23,423 bases of DNA, taken from the IMG/VR virus record IMGVR_UViG_3300044731_000773, positions 1 to 23,423 of that record. The stretch is one strand, 5' to 3'. The translations under genes were made by a program, and so were the position numbers. Below, piece by piece: positions 7,360-14,680 of this stretch (the stretch's first letter is position 1; each line of letters opens with the position of its first letter). This DNA comes from a virus. The notes below the pieces were generated by a model that was not told where the DNA came from, did not search any database, and was given only the letters and a program-made list of their open reading frames with translations.

Positions 7360-7375
7360 AGGGCTTGAGGAGTTG

Positions 7376-8164
7376 TTACTCGTCCTTGAGCGTTTCTTTT
7401 AATTTAGCCACCGCAGCGGCTTTTAAGCCTTTGGTGCCGTGGCCTTCTGGGTTGACCTGCTCGGCTTTCTCACATAAAGCCACCACGGTTTGATACTCAC
7501 CGACGCGGTTTTTGTGTTTTGCCAGCATGGAGTACAGCTTGGATTGCACCGGCGGCGCCAGTGACATCTGTTCGCTATCCACTGCAGCCACCCAGGCATC
7601 AAGATACGGACTGGCTGACTGATCAGCCTTTAACATGGCGTTAGCCCAGTCATATATCGCATCGGATACAAAGGTCTGCAGATCCCGGTCGAATTTGGCC
7701 GGGGTGTGCTGGTTTTGCTTGATCAGCACTAACGCCAAATCCAAACCGCGCTCGATGTCCAGCGTATCAAACAGCCAGATACACACCCGCACGGCAATGT
7801 CGTTCGGGTAGTTGTCGCCGTTATCCAGATAGGCTTTCACAAACGGCCAATAGGTCGCCAGCATGGCGGCTTTGGCTTTGGCCTTTTCCACCACGTCTTT
7901 CAGCACGGCCAAACTAGCCAGGTCGGCAGACATGGCGGCTTGGTAGTGTTCCAGGGTTTGCAGTTCAGCCGGCGTGGCTGCCGGAGCAAGGTCAGCGTTT
8001 TCCGGCTGAGCTGCATACTGTTCGCCGTTGGCTACCTCTTCGGCTTTGATAGCTGCCAGCCTGCGCAGAGGCACAGGCGCAGGATTTGCAGACAATGCCT
8101 TGCCTTCCGCTGCATCCTGCAGTTGTTGCTGTTTAATCTGCGCAATTTTGCTGGCGTATTCCAT
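7376..8164 (-). CDS. M: Terminase endonuclease subunit gpM
   Basis: About 262 residues. The central block (YWPFVKAYLDNGDNYPNDIAV followed by CIWLFDTLDIERGLDLALVL) matches the small terminase family of P2 (Phage_term_smal). In P2, gpM cuts at cos and works with the gpP ATPase. The C-terminal part ends with a TPR-like helical repeat (YQTVVALCEKAEQVNPEG) and a Lys-rich tail. I chose the ATG at 8164 because AAGGA lies 5 nt upstream; an ATG at 8170 (MVMEYAS) is directly abutted by that sequence and is less likely. Gene order O-N-M is as in P2. The N-terminal 95 residues are Ala/Glu-rich and poorly conserved. Confidence 0.88.
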   Translation of the reverse strand: MEYASKIAQIKQQQLQDAAEGKALSANPAPVPLRRLAAIKAEEVANGEQYAAQPENADLAPAATPAELQTLEHYQAAMSADLASLAVLKDVVEKAKAKAAMLATYWPFVKAYLDNGDNYPNDIAVRVCIWLFDTLDIERGLDLALVLIKQNQHTPAKFDRDLQTFVSDAIYDWANAMLKADQSASPYLDAWVAAVDSEQMSLAPPVQSKLYSMLAKHKNRVGEYQTVVALCEKAEQVNPEGHGTKGLKAAAVAKLKETLKDE

Positions 8165-8172
8165 AACCATCC

Positions 8173-9255
8173 TTAAACCAGCGTGATGCCTTCGACCATG
8201 GCGGTGGCAAACTCTTCTTGCACCACGTAGGCCAAATTCATGCTGTTAAACTCTTGCACCTCGTCTTTCGCTGGCCAGTCGCGTTGTGTTCTGCGCACGC
8301 TCGAGTCTTGGTAATACACAGCCAAATTAGACAGCGGCGTAATGACGATGGTGCCGTTCGGGAAAAACGGCGGGCTGAAGGTTGGCAAGCCACCAAAGTC
8401 GGAGGTCACTACACCATTAATCGCCGCCTTTTCGGTTGGGGTGTTGCCGTGGGTTTCGTAAAACTTGTCATGTGCATTAACCAGCAAGTTATCACCCACC
8501 AAGGCCACCAAATCACCGCGATAACGGAAGGCCGCAGACACCACTTGCTTAATGTCATGAATCGCTTCCGACAAGTTTTTGTAGGTGCCAGTCGCGCCAA
8601 TGGACACACCAGAACCGACGTGTTGCGAGGTGCTGTTAAATGTGCGGATTTTTTCCAACCAGCCAACGTTCAAGTCTTGCAGGTTGGCATTGGTGACGAT
8701 GTTAGTCGCTGCCGCTGCTGATGTACCGTACCAGCCGGTTACCAGCATATCGTTGACAATCGCCTCTCTGACGACTTGCATATACAAGGCTTCAAAGTTG
8801 GGGAATTTTGCCCAGGCATCAATATCAGCGTAGGACAGCGCCACGTCAAAGTTGGTTTGTTTGGTGGTGTAGTCCTGGTTGTCTTGTTGGTTAAGACGTT
8901 TAGGCACACGCTCGTTAGAGCTGGTGTTGGTACGGCTGGCCACGCGACCGGTTAAGCCTAAAATGACTTTTTGACCCGTGGTTTCTGTTACAGGCACCAT
9001 TGGCAGCTGTGAGAAAAACGGATTTGCCAATTGAATGGCTTTAGGCTGCAATGTTTGCTGCATTTGCGGCGTGGCGGCAAATAATGCGGCTGCGCTTGGG
9101 TTTGCCTGCAGTTTTTTGAAAATAGCCACCGCCTGTTCTGGCGTAGCCATAAAGTTTTGGCCGATGTCAGGATCGCGGGCAGTAATGCCGTAAGCCATCG
9201 CGGTTTTTGCAAACAAAGCGTTGACTCTGGCGCGGGAATTAATTGATAAGTTCAT
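8173..9255 (-). CDS. N: Major capsid protein gpN
   Basis: A 360-residue protein of the P2 gpN family, length as expected (P2 about 357). Recognisable blocks are the start (RARVNALFAKTAMAYGI), the region LPMVPVTETTGQKVILG, the DYTTKQTNFDVALSYADIDAWA block and the LVNAHDKFY motif. It forms the icosahedral shell after cleavage of its N-terminus by the gpO protease. The ATG at 9255 has AAGGAACACTC upstream. It sits between O and M as in P2. Composition matches the other head genes. Confidence 0.95.
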   Translation of the reverse strand: MNLSINSRARVNALFAKTAMAYGITARDPDIGQNFMATPEQAVAIFKKLQANPSAAALFAATPQMQQTLQPKAIQLANPFFSQLPMVPVTETTGQKVILGLTGRVASRTNTSSNERVPKRLNQQDNQDYTTKQTNFDVALSYADIDAWAKFPNFEALYMQVVREAIVNDMLVTGWYGTSAAAATNIVTNANLQDLNVGWLEKIRTFNSTSQHVGSGVSIGATGTYKNLSEAIHDIKQVVSAAFRYRGDLVALVGDNLLVNAHDKFYETHGNTPTEKAAINGVVTSDFGGLPTFSPPFFPNGTIVITPLSNLAVYYQDSSVRRTQRDWPAKDEVQEFNSMNLAYVVQEEFATAMVEGITLV

Positions 9256-9300
9256 GAGTGTTCCTTAATAGTTGCGCAGTGTGTAGGTCCGTTACAGCCC

Positions 9301-10173
9301 TTACAGGTAATCGCTGCTGTTTTCACCAGCGCCCAAATGTTCGCCCGCATCGGTGCCAGGGTGTTCTTTCAATGCATCCTCCAGCTTGGCCGCCAAGGCA
9401 TCAAACTTGGCTGTTAACTCAGTAACCGCGTCACCTGCTGGGCTATCGCCTGCTGCTGGTGCAGGATTGGCACTGAATTTGGCTTCTAACGCATCCAGCC
9501 TGGCAATCAATGCGCTGAACTGGTCTTCTGTCTTGTCTGCCGGTTTATCGGCTTCGGGTTGTGCGGGTAATTTGGACAGCATCTCCTTGACTGCCGCCAA
9601 CTCCGTTTTTAGTGCTTCTAAAGCGGCTTTGTCTGCCATCTCTGCATCCTCTGGTTGATTGGTAAATAAAGATTTGATTTGATCCAGCAGGGTGGATGGC
9701 TGCTGCTCGGTAAAGGTTTTGGTTTCAGACTCGATGAATCCAGACAGGACCATCCCAGCCGCTTGGGCGTGTTTATTGAATTTAATCTCGCTGGTACCCA
9801 GGCTGGCCGGCTCATCCGTCGCCCCCAGTCCTGTCAGATAGCATTTGCCGGATTTGGCAAAGTCAAAGGTGATTTCCATGCTGGTAAACAGCCTGCGGTC
9901 GAATTTGTTGTCGGCTTGATACGACATATTGGGCGCTAACACAGCCCACAATTCGCGGCGGCCATCAACTCCCGTTGTGGCTTTTAACGCCTCGACAGAG
10001 CCGTAATTCATGTAGCGCATGTGGTCAGGCCAGATCAACGCCTTAAACGTTTTTTCAGGATCGTAGGTTTCTGCCATTTCATCGATCCAGGACGGATCAA
10101 CCACGCGGCCATCGGATGTAGGTCCAGAAACGCCTATGCGTTTAAAATCGGTCTGTAAGACTCTGCCTGTCAT
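9301..10173 (-). CDS. O: Capsid scaffolding protein and protease gpO
   Basis: A 290-residue protein. The N-terminal half is the GpO serine protease, with a likely triad by alignment to P2 (Asp19, His48, Ser107): Asp21 in TSDGR, His51 in WPDHMRY and Ser98 in FTSMEI. The GKCYLTGLGATDEPASLGT block is a family signature. The C-terminal half is a helical, Ala/Lys/Glu/Asp-rich scaffold (residues about 185-280), with heptad-like DALEAKFSA and KFDALAAKLEDALK stretches. gpO directs gpN assembly and then processes capsid proteins. It is the first gene of the minus-strand late operon, with the divergent promoter region just upstream. Confidence 0.93.
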   Translation of the reverse strand: MTGRVLQTDFKRIGVSGPTSDGRVVDPSWIDEMAETYDPEKTFKALIWPDHMRYMNYGSVEALKATTGVDGRRELWAVLAPNMSYQADNKFDRRLFTSMEITFDFAKSGKCYLTGLGATDEPASLGTSEIKFNKHAQAAGMVLSGFIESETKTFTEQQPSTLLDQIKSLFTNQPEDAEMADKAALEALKTELAAVKEMLSKLPAQPEADKPADKTEDQFSALIARLDALEAKFSANPAPAAGDSPAGDAVTELTAKFDALAAKLEDALKEHPGTDAGEHLGAGENSSDYL

Positions 10174-10349
10174 GTTTCACTCTAAATCGGGTGGAATTGA
10201 CGCACAGAGTAACGCTTTGCACCGCTGCTGCAATACCGGCCTTTCCTACCTATACCTATAAGCCAACTATAGGAATTTTAAGAAAATGTTGCGGGCGTTT
10301 TGCGTTTTTAAACACCTGATAATGAGTGTAAACCCATTTCAGGAAAACC
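10174..10349. promoter_or_regulatory. Divergent late promoter region between O (minus) and P (plus)
   Basis: 176 bp between divergently read O and P, where P2 has two Ogr-activated promoters. Visible elements are a dyad CCTATA-N7-TATAGG (10253-10272), a minus-strand -10-like TATAGT at 10271-10266, and an ACAC-N10-GTGT dyad at 10312-10329. If the minus-strand start is near 10260, that dyad is centred about 60 bp upstream, close to the -55 position of Ogr sites in P2. There is no good -35 at the expected distance, which fits activator dependence. The plus-strand promoter for P is not clear. AGGA precedes the P start codon. Confidence 0.6.
10312..10329. promoter_or_regulatory. ACAC-N10-GTGT dyad, copy 1
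   Basis: 18-bp imperfect dyad with left half ACACCTG. It shares AAACACCTGA with the copy at 15023-15040 and the outer ACAC/GTGT plus one ACACCTG half with the copy at 14704-14721. It lies in the O/P divergent region and is a candidate binding site for a phage regulator. See the findings for caveats. Confidence 0.4.
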
Positions 10350-12173
10350 ATGAAGCATTCGCCATCCATCAAAATGTTGGCTCGTCAGCATTACGTCAAG
10401 GGCATGACCCTAAAAGACGTGGCCAAACGGACCGGCATTGCCCAGCGCACGCTAGAACGCTGGTCATCGACTGAGCAATGGCGAGCCAATTACACCTCAC
10501 CCGATGAACTGGTAGAGATGACCCTGGCCCGGCGTATCAATGCCCTGGCAGAACTGGACGATAAAACACCGGACGAGTTGAGCGAACTGTTAAAACTGGT
10601 GGAAACCTTCGGAAAGTTGCAGAAGGATTTGAAGGTGGCGCAAAAGATCGGCGCAGAAACCGAAGCCATCCAGCTCAACAAACGCCTGTATGCCCAGGCC
10701 ATGGGCAGCCACACTTGGACCACCGACAAACCGCAAGAAGAAGGCACGGCCAAAGCCCCAAAAGAAAAAAAAGCCGGTCGGGAAAAGAAAATTAAAAACG
10801 ATGTATCCGGCATCACCGAACAACTGCTGGATGACGTGCGCAACCAGCTGTTTTACGACTACCAAAAAACCTGGTGGGAACACCGCAACGACCGCACCCG
10901 CATTATCTTAAAAAGTCGGCAGATCGGCGCCACGTTTTACTTTGCATGGGAAGCATTTAATAAAGCCATCGTAACCGGCAAAAACCAAATATTTTTATCA
11001 GCCAGCCGAGACCAGGCGGAAGTCTTCAAGGCTTACATCATCGCCTTTGCGCTGCAGCATTTTGAGCTTGAACTGAAAGGCACAACGGTTATTTTGCTGA
11101 GCAATGGCGCGGAACTGCGGTTTTTATCCACCAACAGCAACACCGCGCAGTCGTACCACGGTGATTTATACATCGACGAGTTTTTCTGGATCCCCAAATT
11201 CAAGAAACTGCGCAAAGTAGCCAGCGGTATGGCGGCGCACAAACAATGGACGACTACTTTATTCAGCACGCCCTCAGCCACCAGCCACGAAGCCTACAGC
11301 GAATGGTCTGGCGAGGACTTTAACAAAGGCAAGCCCGACGACAAGCGCATCGAGTTTGACGTCTCGCACAAAACCCTGAAAGACGGGTTTTACGGTCCTG
11401 ATAAGAAGTGGCGGCACATGGTCACGGTCAAAGACGCGCAGGCGCAGGGCTGTGATTTGTTTGACATCGATGAGCTGCAGATCGAGTACAGCGAGGATGA
11501 TTTCGCCAATCTGTTCATGTGCAAATTCATCGACGATAGCCAATCGGTATTCAGTTTGCAAAAACTGCTTGATTGCACGGTGGACGCTGACAGCTGGAAA
11601 GACTACCAAGCGGATTCAGAGCGGCCCTTTGCCAATAAACCTGTGTCATTAGGCTATGACCCCAGCCGGGTACGCGATAACGCCTCCCTGGCTGTGATGG
11701 CCGTGCCATTGCATGCCCGAGACAAATGGCGGGCCTTGCTGACTAAAAGCTACCACGGCCAAAACTTTGCCTACCAAGCCAACCGCATCCAGGAAGTGAT
11801 CGACGCGCATAACGTGGTGCATCTGGGCATTGATACCACCGGCATCGGTTACGGCGTGTATGAAAAGGTGATTGATTTTTACCCCAACGCCACGCCCATC
11901 CATTACAGCATGGACATGAAAAACCAGCTGGTGATTAAAGCCCTGGATGTCATCAACACCGGGCGCTTTGAATATTTGGCCGGCGATAACGAAATCACCC
12001 GGGCGTTTTTAATGATCAGCAAAACCACCACCAACAGCGGACAAATCACCTACGCATCCAGCCGCAGCGTAGAAAGTGGTCATGCTGATATTGCGTGGTC
12101 GATTATGCACGCGCTTATTTATGAACCGATCAACAACGATGGCCGCAAAACCACGGTCACCTTTAGCAGCTGA
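10350..12173 (+). CDS. P: Terminase large subunit gpP (ATPase)
   Basis: A 607-residue protein of the P2 gpP family. The N-terminus has a helix-turn-helix (residues about 20-42, LKDVAKRTGIAQRTLERW) for DNA recognition. The ATPase has a Walker A-like KSRQIGAT (about 187-194) and Walker B YIDEFF (about 273-278). The C-terminal RuvC-like nuclease fold carries acidic residues in GYDPSR (about 435), GIDTTGIG (about 494) and SGHADIAW (about 577). gpP pumps DNA into the prohead with gpM. The ATG at 10350 has AGGA 6-8 nt upstream. P is transcribed away from O, as in P2. Confidence 0.95.
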   Translation: MKHSPSIKMLARQHYVKGMTLKDVAKRTGIAQRTLERWSSTEQWRANYTSPDELVEMTLARRINALAELDDKTPDELSELLKLVETFGKLQKDLKVAQKIGAETEAIQLNKRLYAQAMGSHTWTTDKPQEEGTAKAPKEKKAGREKKIKNDVSGITEQLLDDVRNQLFYDYQKTWWEHRNDRTRIILKSRQIGATFYFAWEAFNKAIVTGKNQIFLSASRDQAEVFKAYIIAFALQHFELELKGTTVILLSNGAELRFLSTNSNTAQSYHGDLYIDEFFWIPKFKKLRKVASGMAAHKQWTTTLFSTPSATSHEAYSEWSGEDFNKGKPDDKRIEFDVSHKTLKDGFYGPDKKWRHMVTVKDAQAQGCDLFDIDELQIEYSEDDFANLFMCKFIDDSQSVFSLQKLLDCTVDADSWKDYQADSERPFANKPVSLGYDPSRVRDNASLAVMAVPLHARDKWRALLTKSYHGQNFAYQANRIQEVIDAHNVVHLGIDTTGIGYGVYEKVIDFYPNATPIHYSMDMKNQLVIKALDVINTGRFEYLAGDNEITRAFLMISKTTTNSGQITYASSRSVESGHADIAWSIMHALIYEPINNDGRKTTVTFSS

Positions 12174-12183
12174 CGGTATAAGC

Positions 12184-12348
12184 ATGGACATCGAGCACAT
12201 CAACCAGCAAGACCAGCTCTACCGCCAAACCATAGACGAGCTGGAAAAAACCATCATGTTTTTGGCCATGTGTATGCAAAGCATGGTCAAACGTCGCGCT
12301 TATCTACATGCAGAACGCAAAAAACTTAAACAACAGGAACCCTCATGA
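12184..12348 (+). CDS. Small helical protein between P and Q
   Basis: 54 residues (MDIEHINQQDQLYRQTIDEL, ending KKLKQQEPS), probably one long amphipathic helix with a hydrophobic centre (TIMFLAMCMQSMV) and a basic C-terminus. It starts 10 bp after the P stop, and its TGA overlaps the portal ATG (ATGA at 12345-12348), so it is likely translated and coupled to Q. An in-frame extension back to 12076 lies inside P and is not credible. I do not recognise the family. In P2, P and Q have no gene between them. Confidence 0.6.
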   Translation: MDIEHINQQDQLYRQTIDELEKTIMFLAMCMQSMVKRRAYLHAERKKLKQQEPS

Positions 12349-13406
12349 CTGCAGATACCTTATTCACTGCTGACGATGCCGCAGACAGCCCGCAAACCGG
12401 CAAGCCATTAATCTTCAGCTTTGGCGACCCGGAACCGGTATTGAATAACAACCTGACGGATTATCTGGGGGTTTTTACCGATATCGGCGGCGATTATTAC
12501 CGGCCACCGGTGGATTTGGTCGGCCTGGCTAATTTGATGAACGCCAATGCTTACCACGGTCCCATTCTGCATTTTAAAAAGAACATGCTATCCAAATGGT
12601 TTGCGCCCACGCCATTGCTGTCATCGCTGGATTTTAAACGCGCTGCGCTGGATTACGTGGTGACAGGCAATGCTTACCTGCAAAAGTTTTACAACCGGCT
12701 TGGGCAAGTGGTCAGGCTTGGCTGGCTGCCTGCTTTGAGTATGCGGCCGCATAAAACACCTGGCGTGTACATCAAACTGACCAACACCACGGATAACGCC
12801 GGACTCAGCTTAAATTACATAACATTTGCAGCCAATGAAGTCATACATTTAAAAGAGCCGGACATTAAGCAAAGTATATTTGGCATGCCGCAATATTTGG
12901 GCGGCATTCAATCGGTACTGCTCAGCGAAGACGCCAGCCTGTTTCGGCGTAAGTATTTCATCAACGGCGCCCACATGGGATACATCCTTGTCACCGCTGA
13001 TGCGAATCTGGACGAGGCAACGTCTAAAGCCATCGAAAAAGCCGTGAAGGACAGCAAAGGCCCAGGAAACTTCCGCAGTTTGTACCTGAACATTCCGCGC
13101 AGTAACGGCAACAAAGAGCCGGTAAAAATCATCCCGGTCGGCAACATCGGCAGCAAAGACGAATTTCAAGCGATTAAGGAAGTCACCGAAATGGAAATGC
13201 TGGCCATGCATCGGGTTTACCCCGGACTGGCGTCCATCATCCCCGCCAATGTCGGCGGCTTTGGGGATTTAACCACCTCGATGAAGGTCTACCACGAAAT
13301 TGAAGTGACAGCCATGCAGCAGGTATTTTTAGAAGTGAACGAACAGATACCCGGCAACCCGATCAAATTTATAGATCCTGAATGGAAAACCAACACCACC
13401 GCATAA
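12345..13406 (+). CDS. Q: Portal protein gpQ
   Basis: A 353-residue protein (P2 gpQ about 344). Diagnostic blocks include the start region FSFGDPEPVLNNN, the PPVDLVGLANLMNANAYHG block, DYVVTGNAYLQKFYNRLG, LKEPDIKQSIFGMPQYLGG and the C-terminal RVYPGLASIIPANVGGFGD. The dodecameric portal sits at one head vertex and is the channel for packaging and ejection. It follows P as in P2, although P2 places cos next to Q. I could not identify cos here by eye. Confidence 0.95.
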   Translation: MTADTLFTADDAADSPQTGKPLIFSFGDPEPVLNNNLTDYLGVFTDIGGDYYRPPVDLVGLANLMNANAYHGPILHFKKNMLSKWFAPTPLLSSLDFKRAALDYVVTGNAYLQKFYNRLGQVVRLGWLPALSMRPHKTPGVYIKLTNTTDNAGLSLNYITFAANEVIHLKEPDIKQSIFGMPQYLGGIQSVLLSEDASLFRRKYFINGAHMGYILVTADANLDEATSKAIEKAVKDSKGPGNFRSLYLNIPRSNGNKEPVKIIPVGNIGSKDEFQAIKEVTEMEMLAMHRVYPGLASIIPANVGGFGDLTTSMKVYHEIEVTAMQQVFLEVNEQIPGNPIKFIDPEWKTNTTA

Positions 13407-13415
13407 GGAGGTCAC

Positions 13416-13586
13416 ATGCTAGACCTGTTCATAAAATACGCCGTGGTGCTGATCGTCATTTTATGCATCTTGTGCATAGGTATGTATGAGGTGCTGAAAG
13501 AACTGGGCAAGCTGCTGCAACGCAAAGTGTTTGACAGCTTTGACGCGCGGGTGAATGCAGCGTTTAACCGGGTGTTTGATTGGTGA
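13416..13586 (+). CDS. Small single-span membrane protein
   Basis: 56 residues: MLDLFIKYAVVLIVILCILC is a strong N-terminal membrane segment (residues about 5-24), followed by a basic amphipathic tail (ELGKLLQRKVFD...NRVFDW). A near-perfect Shine-Dalgarno AAGGAGGT at 13405-13412 precedes the ATG by 3 nt, so it is almost certainly translated. It is the last gene of the plus-strand P-Q operon. I do not recognise the family. A lysis accessory or envelope role is possible, since late membrane miniproteins often act there, but nothing in the sequence proves it. Confidence 0.7.
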   Translation: MLDLFIKYAVVLIVILCILCIGMYEVLKELGKLLQRKVFDSFDARVNAAFNRVFDW

Positions 13587-13588
13587 AG

Positions 13589-13613
13589 GGTGGGCATGAT
13601 GACCATGCCCACC
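13589..13613. terminator. Perfect hairpin between convergent genes
   Basis: GGTGGGCATG (13589-13598), loop ATGAC, CATGCCCACC (13604-13613): a perfect 10-bp stem located exactly between the ends of the plus-strand P-Q operon and the minus-strand gene at 13621. No T-run follows on either strand, so it may act as an RNA 3'-end stabiliser or a weak bidirectional terminator. Confidence 0.5.
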
Positions 13614-13620
13614 GGTTACG

Positions 13621-13839
13621 CTACTGGGTTTTAGTCACCAGCTGTTTCATGCCATCCAATACCGACTCTTGACGCTCGATAATGGGGTCTATCAAGCAGG
13701 GCAGTTCGTTGATGTTGACAGAACAACTGTCATCATGGCCATTCATTAAGCCAGACAACGCCCGCAACGCGCATAACTCGCTGTGCAGAGTGTCTATTAA
13801 ATCGTTTAAGTACGATTGTTCCAGCGTAATAACAGCCAT
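13621..13839 (-). CDS. Hypothetical small protein downstream of the antirepressor
   Basis: 72 residues (MAVITLEQSYLNDLIDTLHS...MKQLVTKTQ), mostly helical and acidic, with two Cys near residue 40-50 (DSCSVNINELPC). The ATG at 13839 overlaps the TGA of the Bro gene by one base (TGATG), which implies translational coupling; a GTG one codon earlier is also possible. Being co-translated with an antirepressor suggests a regulatory partner, but no domain is recognised. Confidence 0.65.
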   Translation of the reverse strand: MAVITLEQSYLNDLIDTLHSELCALRALSGLMNGHDDSCSVNINELPCLIDPIIERQESVLDGMKQLVTKTQ

Positions 13840-14411
13840 CACGCACCGCCCTGCAATAGCATTTTCCCGGAACTGGGAAAAAGGTCGGTTTGTTTAACAT
13901 CCTTGCCGAGCAGCTGCAGGTCGGGCATTTTACGACCGACCAAATTACACAAGTCCCGCAACTCATCCACCAACAGCTTAAACAGCATGGCGTCAGTGGT
14001 CAGGGTTAAACGGGCGGTGATTTCCACGATCTGTTTGGAATAGGCCAGCCGGTCTTTGCCTTCGATAATGCCGAAGTAACCGTGCTTACGGATTTGTGGC
14101 AGGACTTCTTCACATACCCAGTTGGCGAATTCTTCGGCGGCTGGTTTGCTAGAACGGAAAATCATTTTGTACAAGGCTGGTTCATTGATAAAAATTGTCT
14201 CTCTATCGCCTTTTATGGTCTCGTGAAACGAGACCATAACCCATGTTTCAGGTATTGACCTTAGCGTATTTCCGCGCCCTGCCCACGTAATATCGAGCAC
14301 GTCACAGACATCCTTAGCGCAAAAAAACACCTCGCCGTTTTCGTCTACAGCGGTGCGAACATCAAGGTTTGAAAATTGGAATGGGTTTGCAAGTGTTTTG
14401 AATTCAGACAT
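13839..14411 (-). CDS. Bro-N domain antirepressor-like protein
   Basis: 190 residues from the ATG at 14411, preceded by GGAGACAATC. Residues about 10-115 are a Bro-N domain: LDVRTAVDENGEVFFCAKDV, then VCDVLDITWAGRG, FINEPALYKMIFRSSKPAAE and ANWVCEEVLPQIRKHGYFG. Bro-N proteins bind DNA, and in P1-like phages they are antirepressors that trigger induction by blocking the lytic repressor. The C-terminal part (about 115-190) is helical and ends DLFPSSGKMLLQGGA. A C4-type antisense RNA leader lies directly upstream, as in the P1 immI locus. A 27-nt perfect hairpin (14213-14239) lies within the coding region. Confidence 0.85.
   Translation of the reverse strand: MSEFKTLANPFQFSNLDVRTAVDENGEVFFCAKDVCDVLDITWAGRGNTLRSIPETWVMVSFHETIKGDRETIFINEPALYKMIFRSSKPAAEEFANWVCEEVLPQIRKHGYFGIIEGKDRLAYSKQIVEITARLTLTTDAMLFKLLVDELRDLCNLVGRKMPDLQLLGKDVKQTDLFPSSGKMLLQGGA
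14213..14239. repeat. Perfect 12-bp inverted repeat inside the Bro gene
   Basis: TTATGGTCTCGT (14213-14224), GAA, ACGAGACCATAA (14228-14239): perfect arms around a 3-nt centre. It encodes part of VMVSFHETIK. It contains GGTCTC, which is also found in the leader of this gene, so it could take part in the RNA control of the locus or be a protein-binding dyad. Confidence 0.6.
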
Positions 14412-14427
14412 GATTGTCTCCAGGGTA

Positions 14428-14568
14428 TTAAGTAATAAACCCGACAACCATGAGACCAAACATGGGTGCCGGACTGAACGAGGTTGGTCTACCGGGAACC
14501 CAGGGAACCGGCCAGCCTTTCGACTGCCCCGACCAGCCCGACATAACGATAGGCTGAACGTTGCGCAT
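14428..14568 (-). CDS. Possible icd-like leader ORF overlapping the C4 element
   Basis: 46 codons (MRNVQPIVMSGWSGQSKGWP...FGLMVVGFIT) that span the C4 RNA and stop 16 nt before the Bro start codon. In P1 a short ORF (icd) overlaps this position and its translation is needed for ant expression. The motif SGWSGQSKGWPVP resembles Ash/Icd-like leader peptides. No Shine-Dalgarno is visible before the ATG, because a T-run from the upstream hairpin occupies that place. It may therefore be untranslated. A 64-codon ORF in another frame (14489-14683, TTG start) is an equally weak rival. Confidence 0.3.
   Translation of the reverse strand: MRNVQPIVMSGWSGQSKGWPVPWVPGRPTSFSPAPMFGLMVVGFIT
14464..14545 (-). 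ncRNA. C4-type antisense RNA upstream of the antirepressor
   Basis: The minus-strand stretch reads like the C4 RNA family of P1, P7 and P4: a GGGCTGGTCGGGGC start, a hairpin CAGTC-GAAA-GGCTG (14526-14513), a CCGG...CCGG hairpin (14511-14492), then GACCAACC (14489-14482), which can pair back to GGCTGGTC (14538-14531) to close a multibranch fold. It lies 50-130 nt before a Bro-type antirepressor, the known location. AGACCAA at 14490-14484 is complementary to TTGGTCT at 14459-14453 just downstream and at 14619-14613 upstream, which are candidate target sites. In known systems the processed RNA represses ant translation or causes leader termination. Confidence 0.75.
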
Positions 14569-14591
14569 AAAAAAACCGCTTGAAGGCGGTT
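14569..14591 (-). terminator. Terminator-like hairpin in the C4/Bro leader
   Basis: Minus strand: AACCGC (14591-14586), loop CTTCAA, GCGGTT (14579-14574), then T to 14569. Outer arms GCGCATA and TATGCGC can extend the stem around the T-run. It sits between the leader promoter and the C4 element, so it could terminate or attenuate leader transcripts. Confidence 0.6.
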
Positions 14592-14651
14592 ATGCGCCTG
14601 GAGTATTCCGGGAGACCAATCCCAGGCACTGTATTTTGCCAGTGCATTTTT

Positions 14652-14680
14652 AGATTAGGCCCGGAAAAACCTTTTGTCAA
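14652..14680 (-). promoter_or_regulatory. Promoter of the C4/antirepressor transcript
   Basis: Minus strand: perfect -35 TTGACA at 14680-14675, a 17-bp spacer, and -10-like TAATCT at 14657-14652. Transcription would start near 14645 and read through the hairpin, C4 and the Bro gene. The -35 is consensus and the -10 is weak. An ACAC-N10-GTGT dyad lies just upstream (14704-14721). Confidence 0.65.

Noticed and set aside
8218-8721. Plus-strand open frame of 167 codons
   Set aside because: Antisense shadow of the major capsid gene.
10174-10349. P2-type Ogr site TGT-N12-ACA in the O/P gap
   Set aside because: I looked for this pattern on both strands of the gap and found none; only the opposite-sense ACAC-N10-GTGT dyad is present.
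13406-13620. cos site next to the portal gene
   Set aside because: P2 cos lies near Q, but nothing here matches the P2 cos core by eye; only a ribosome site, a small gene and a hairpin are seen.
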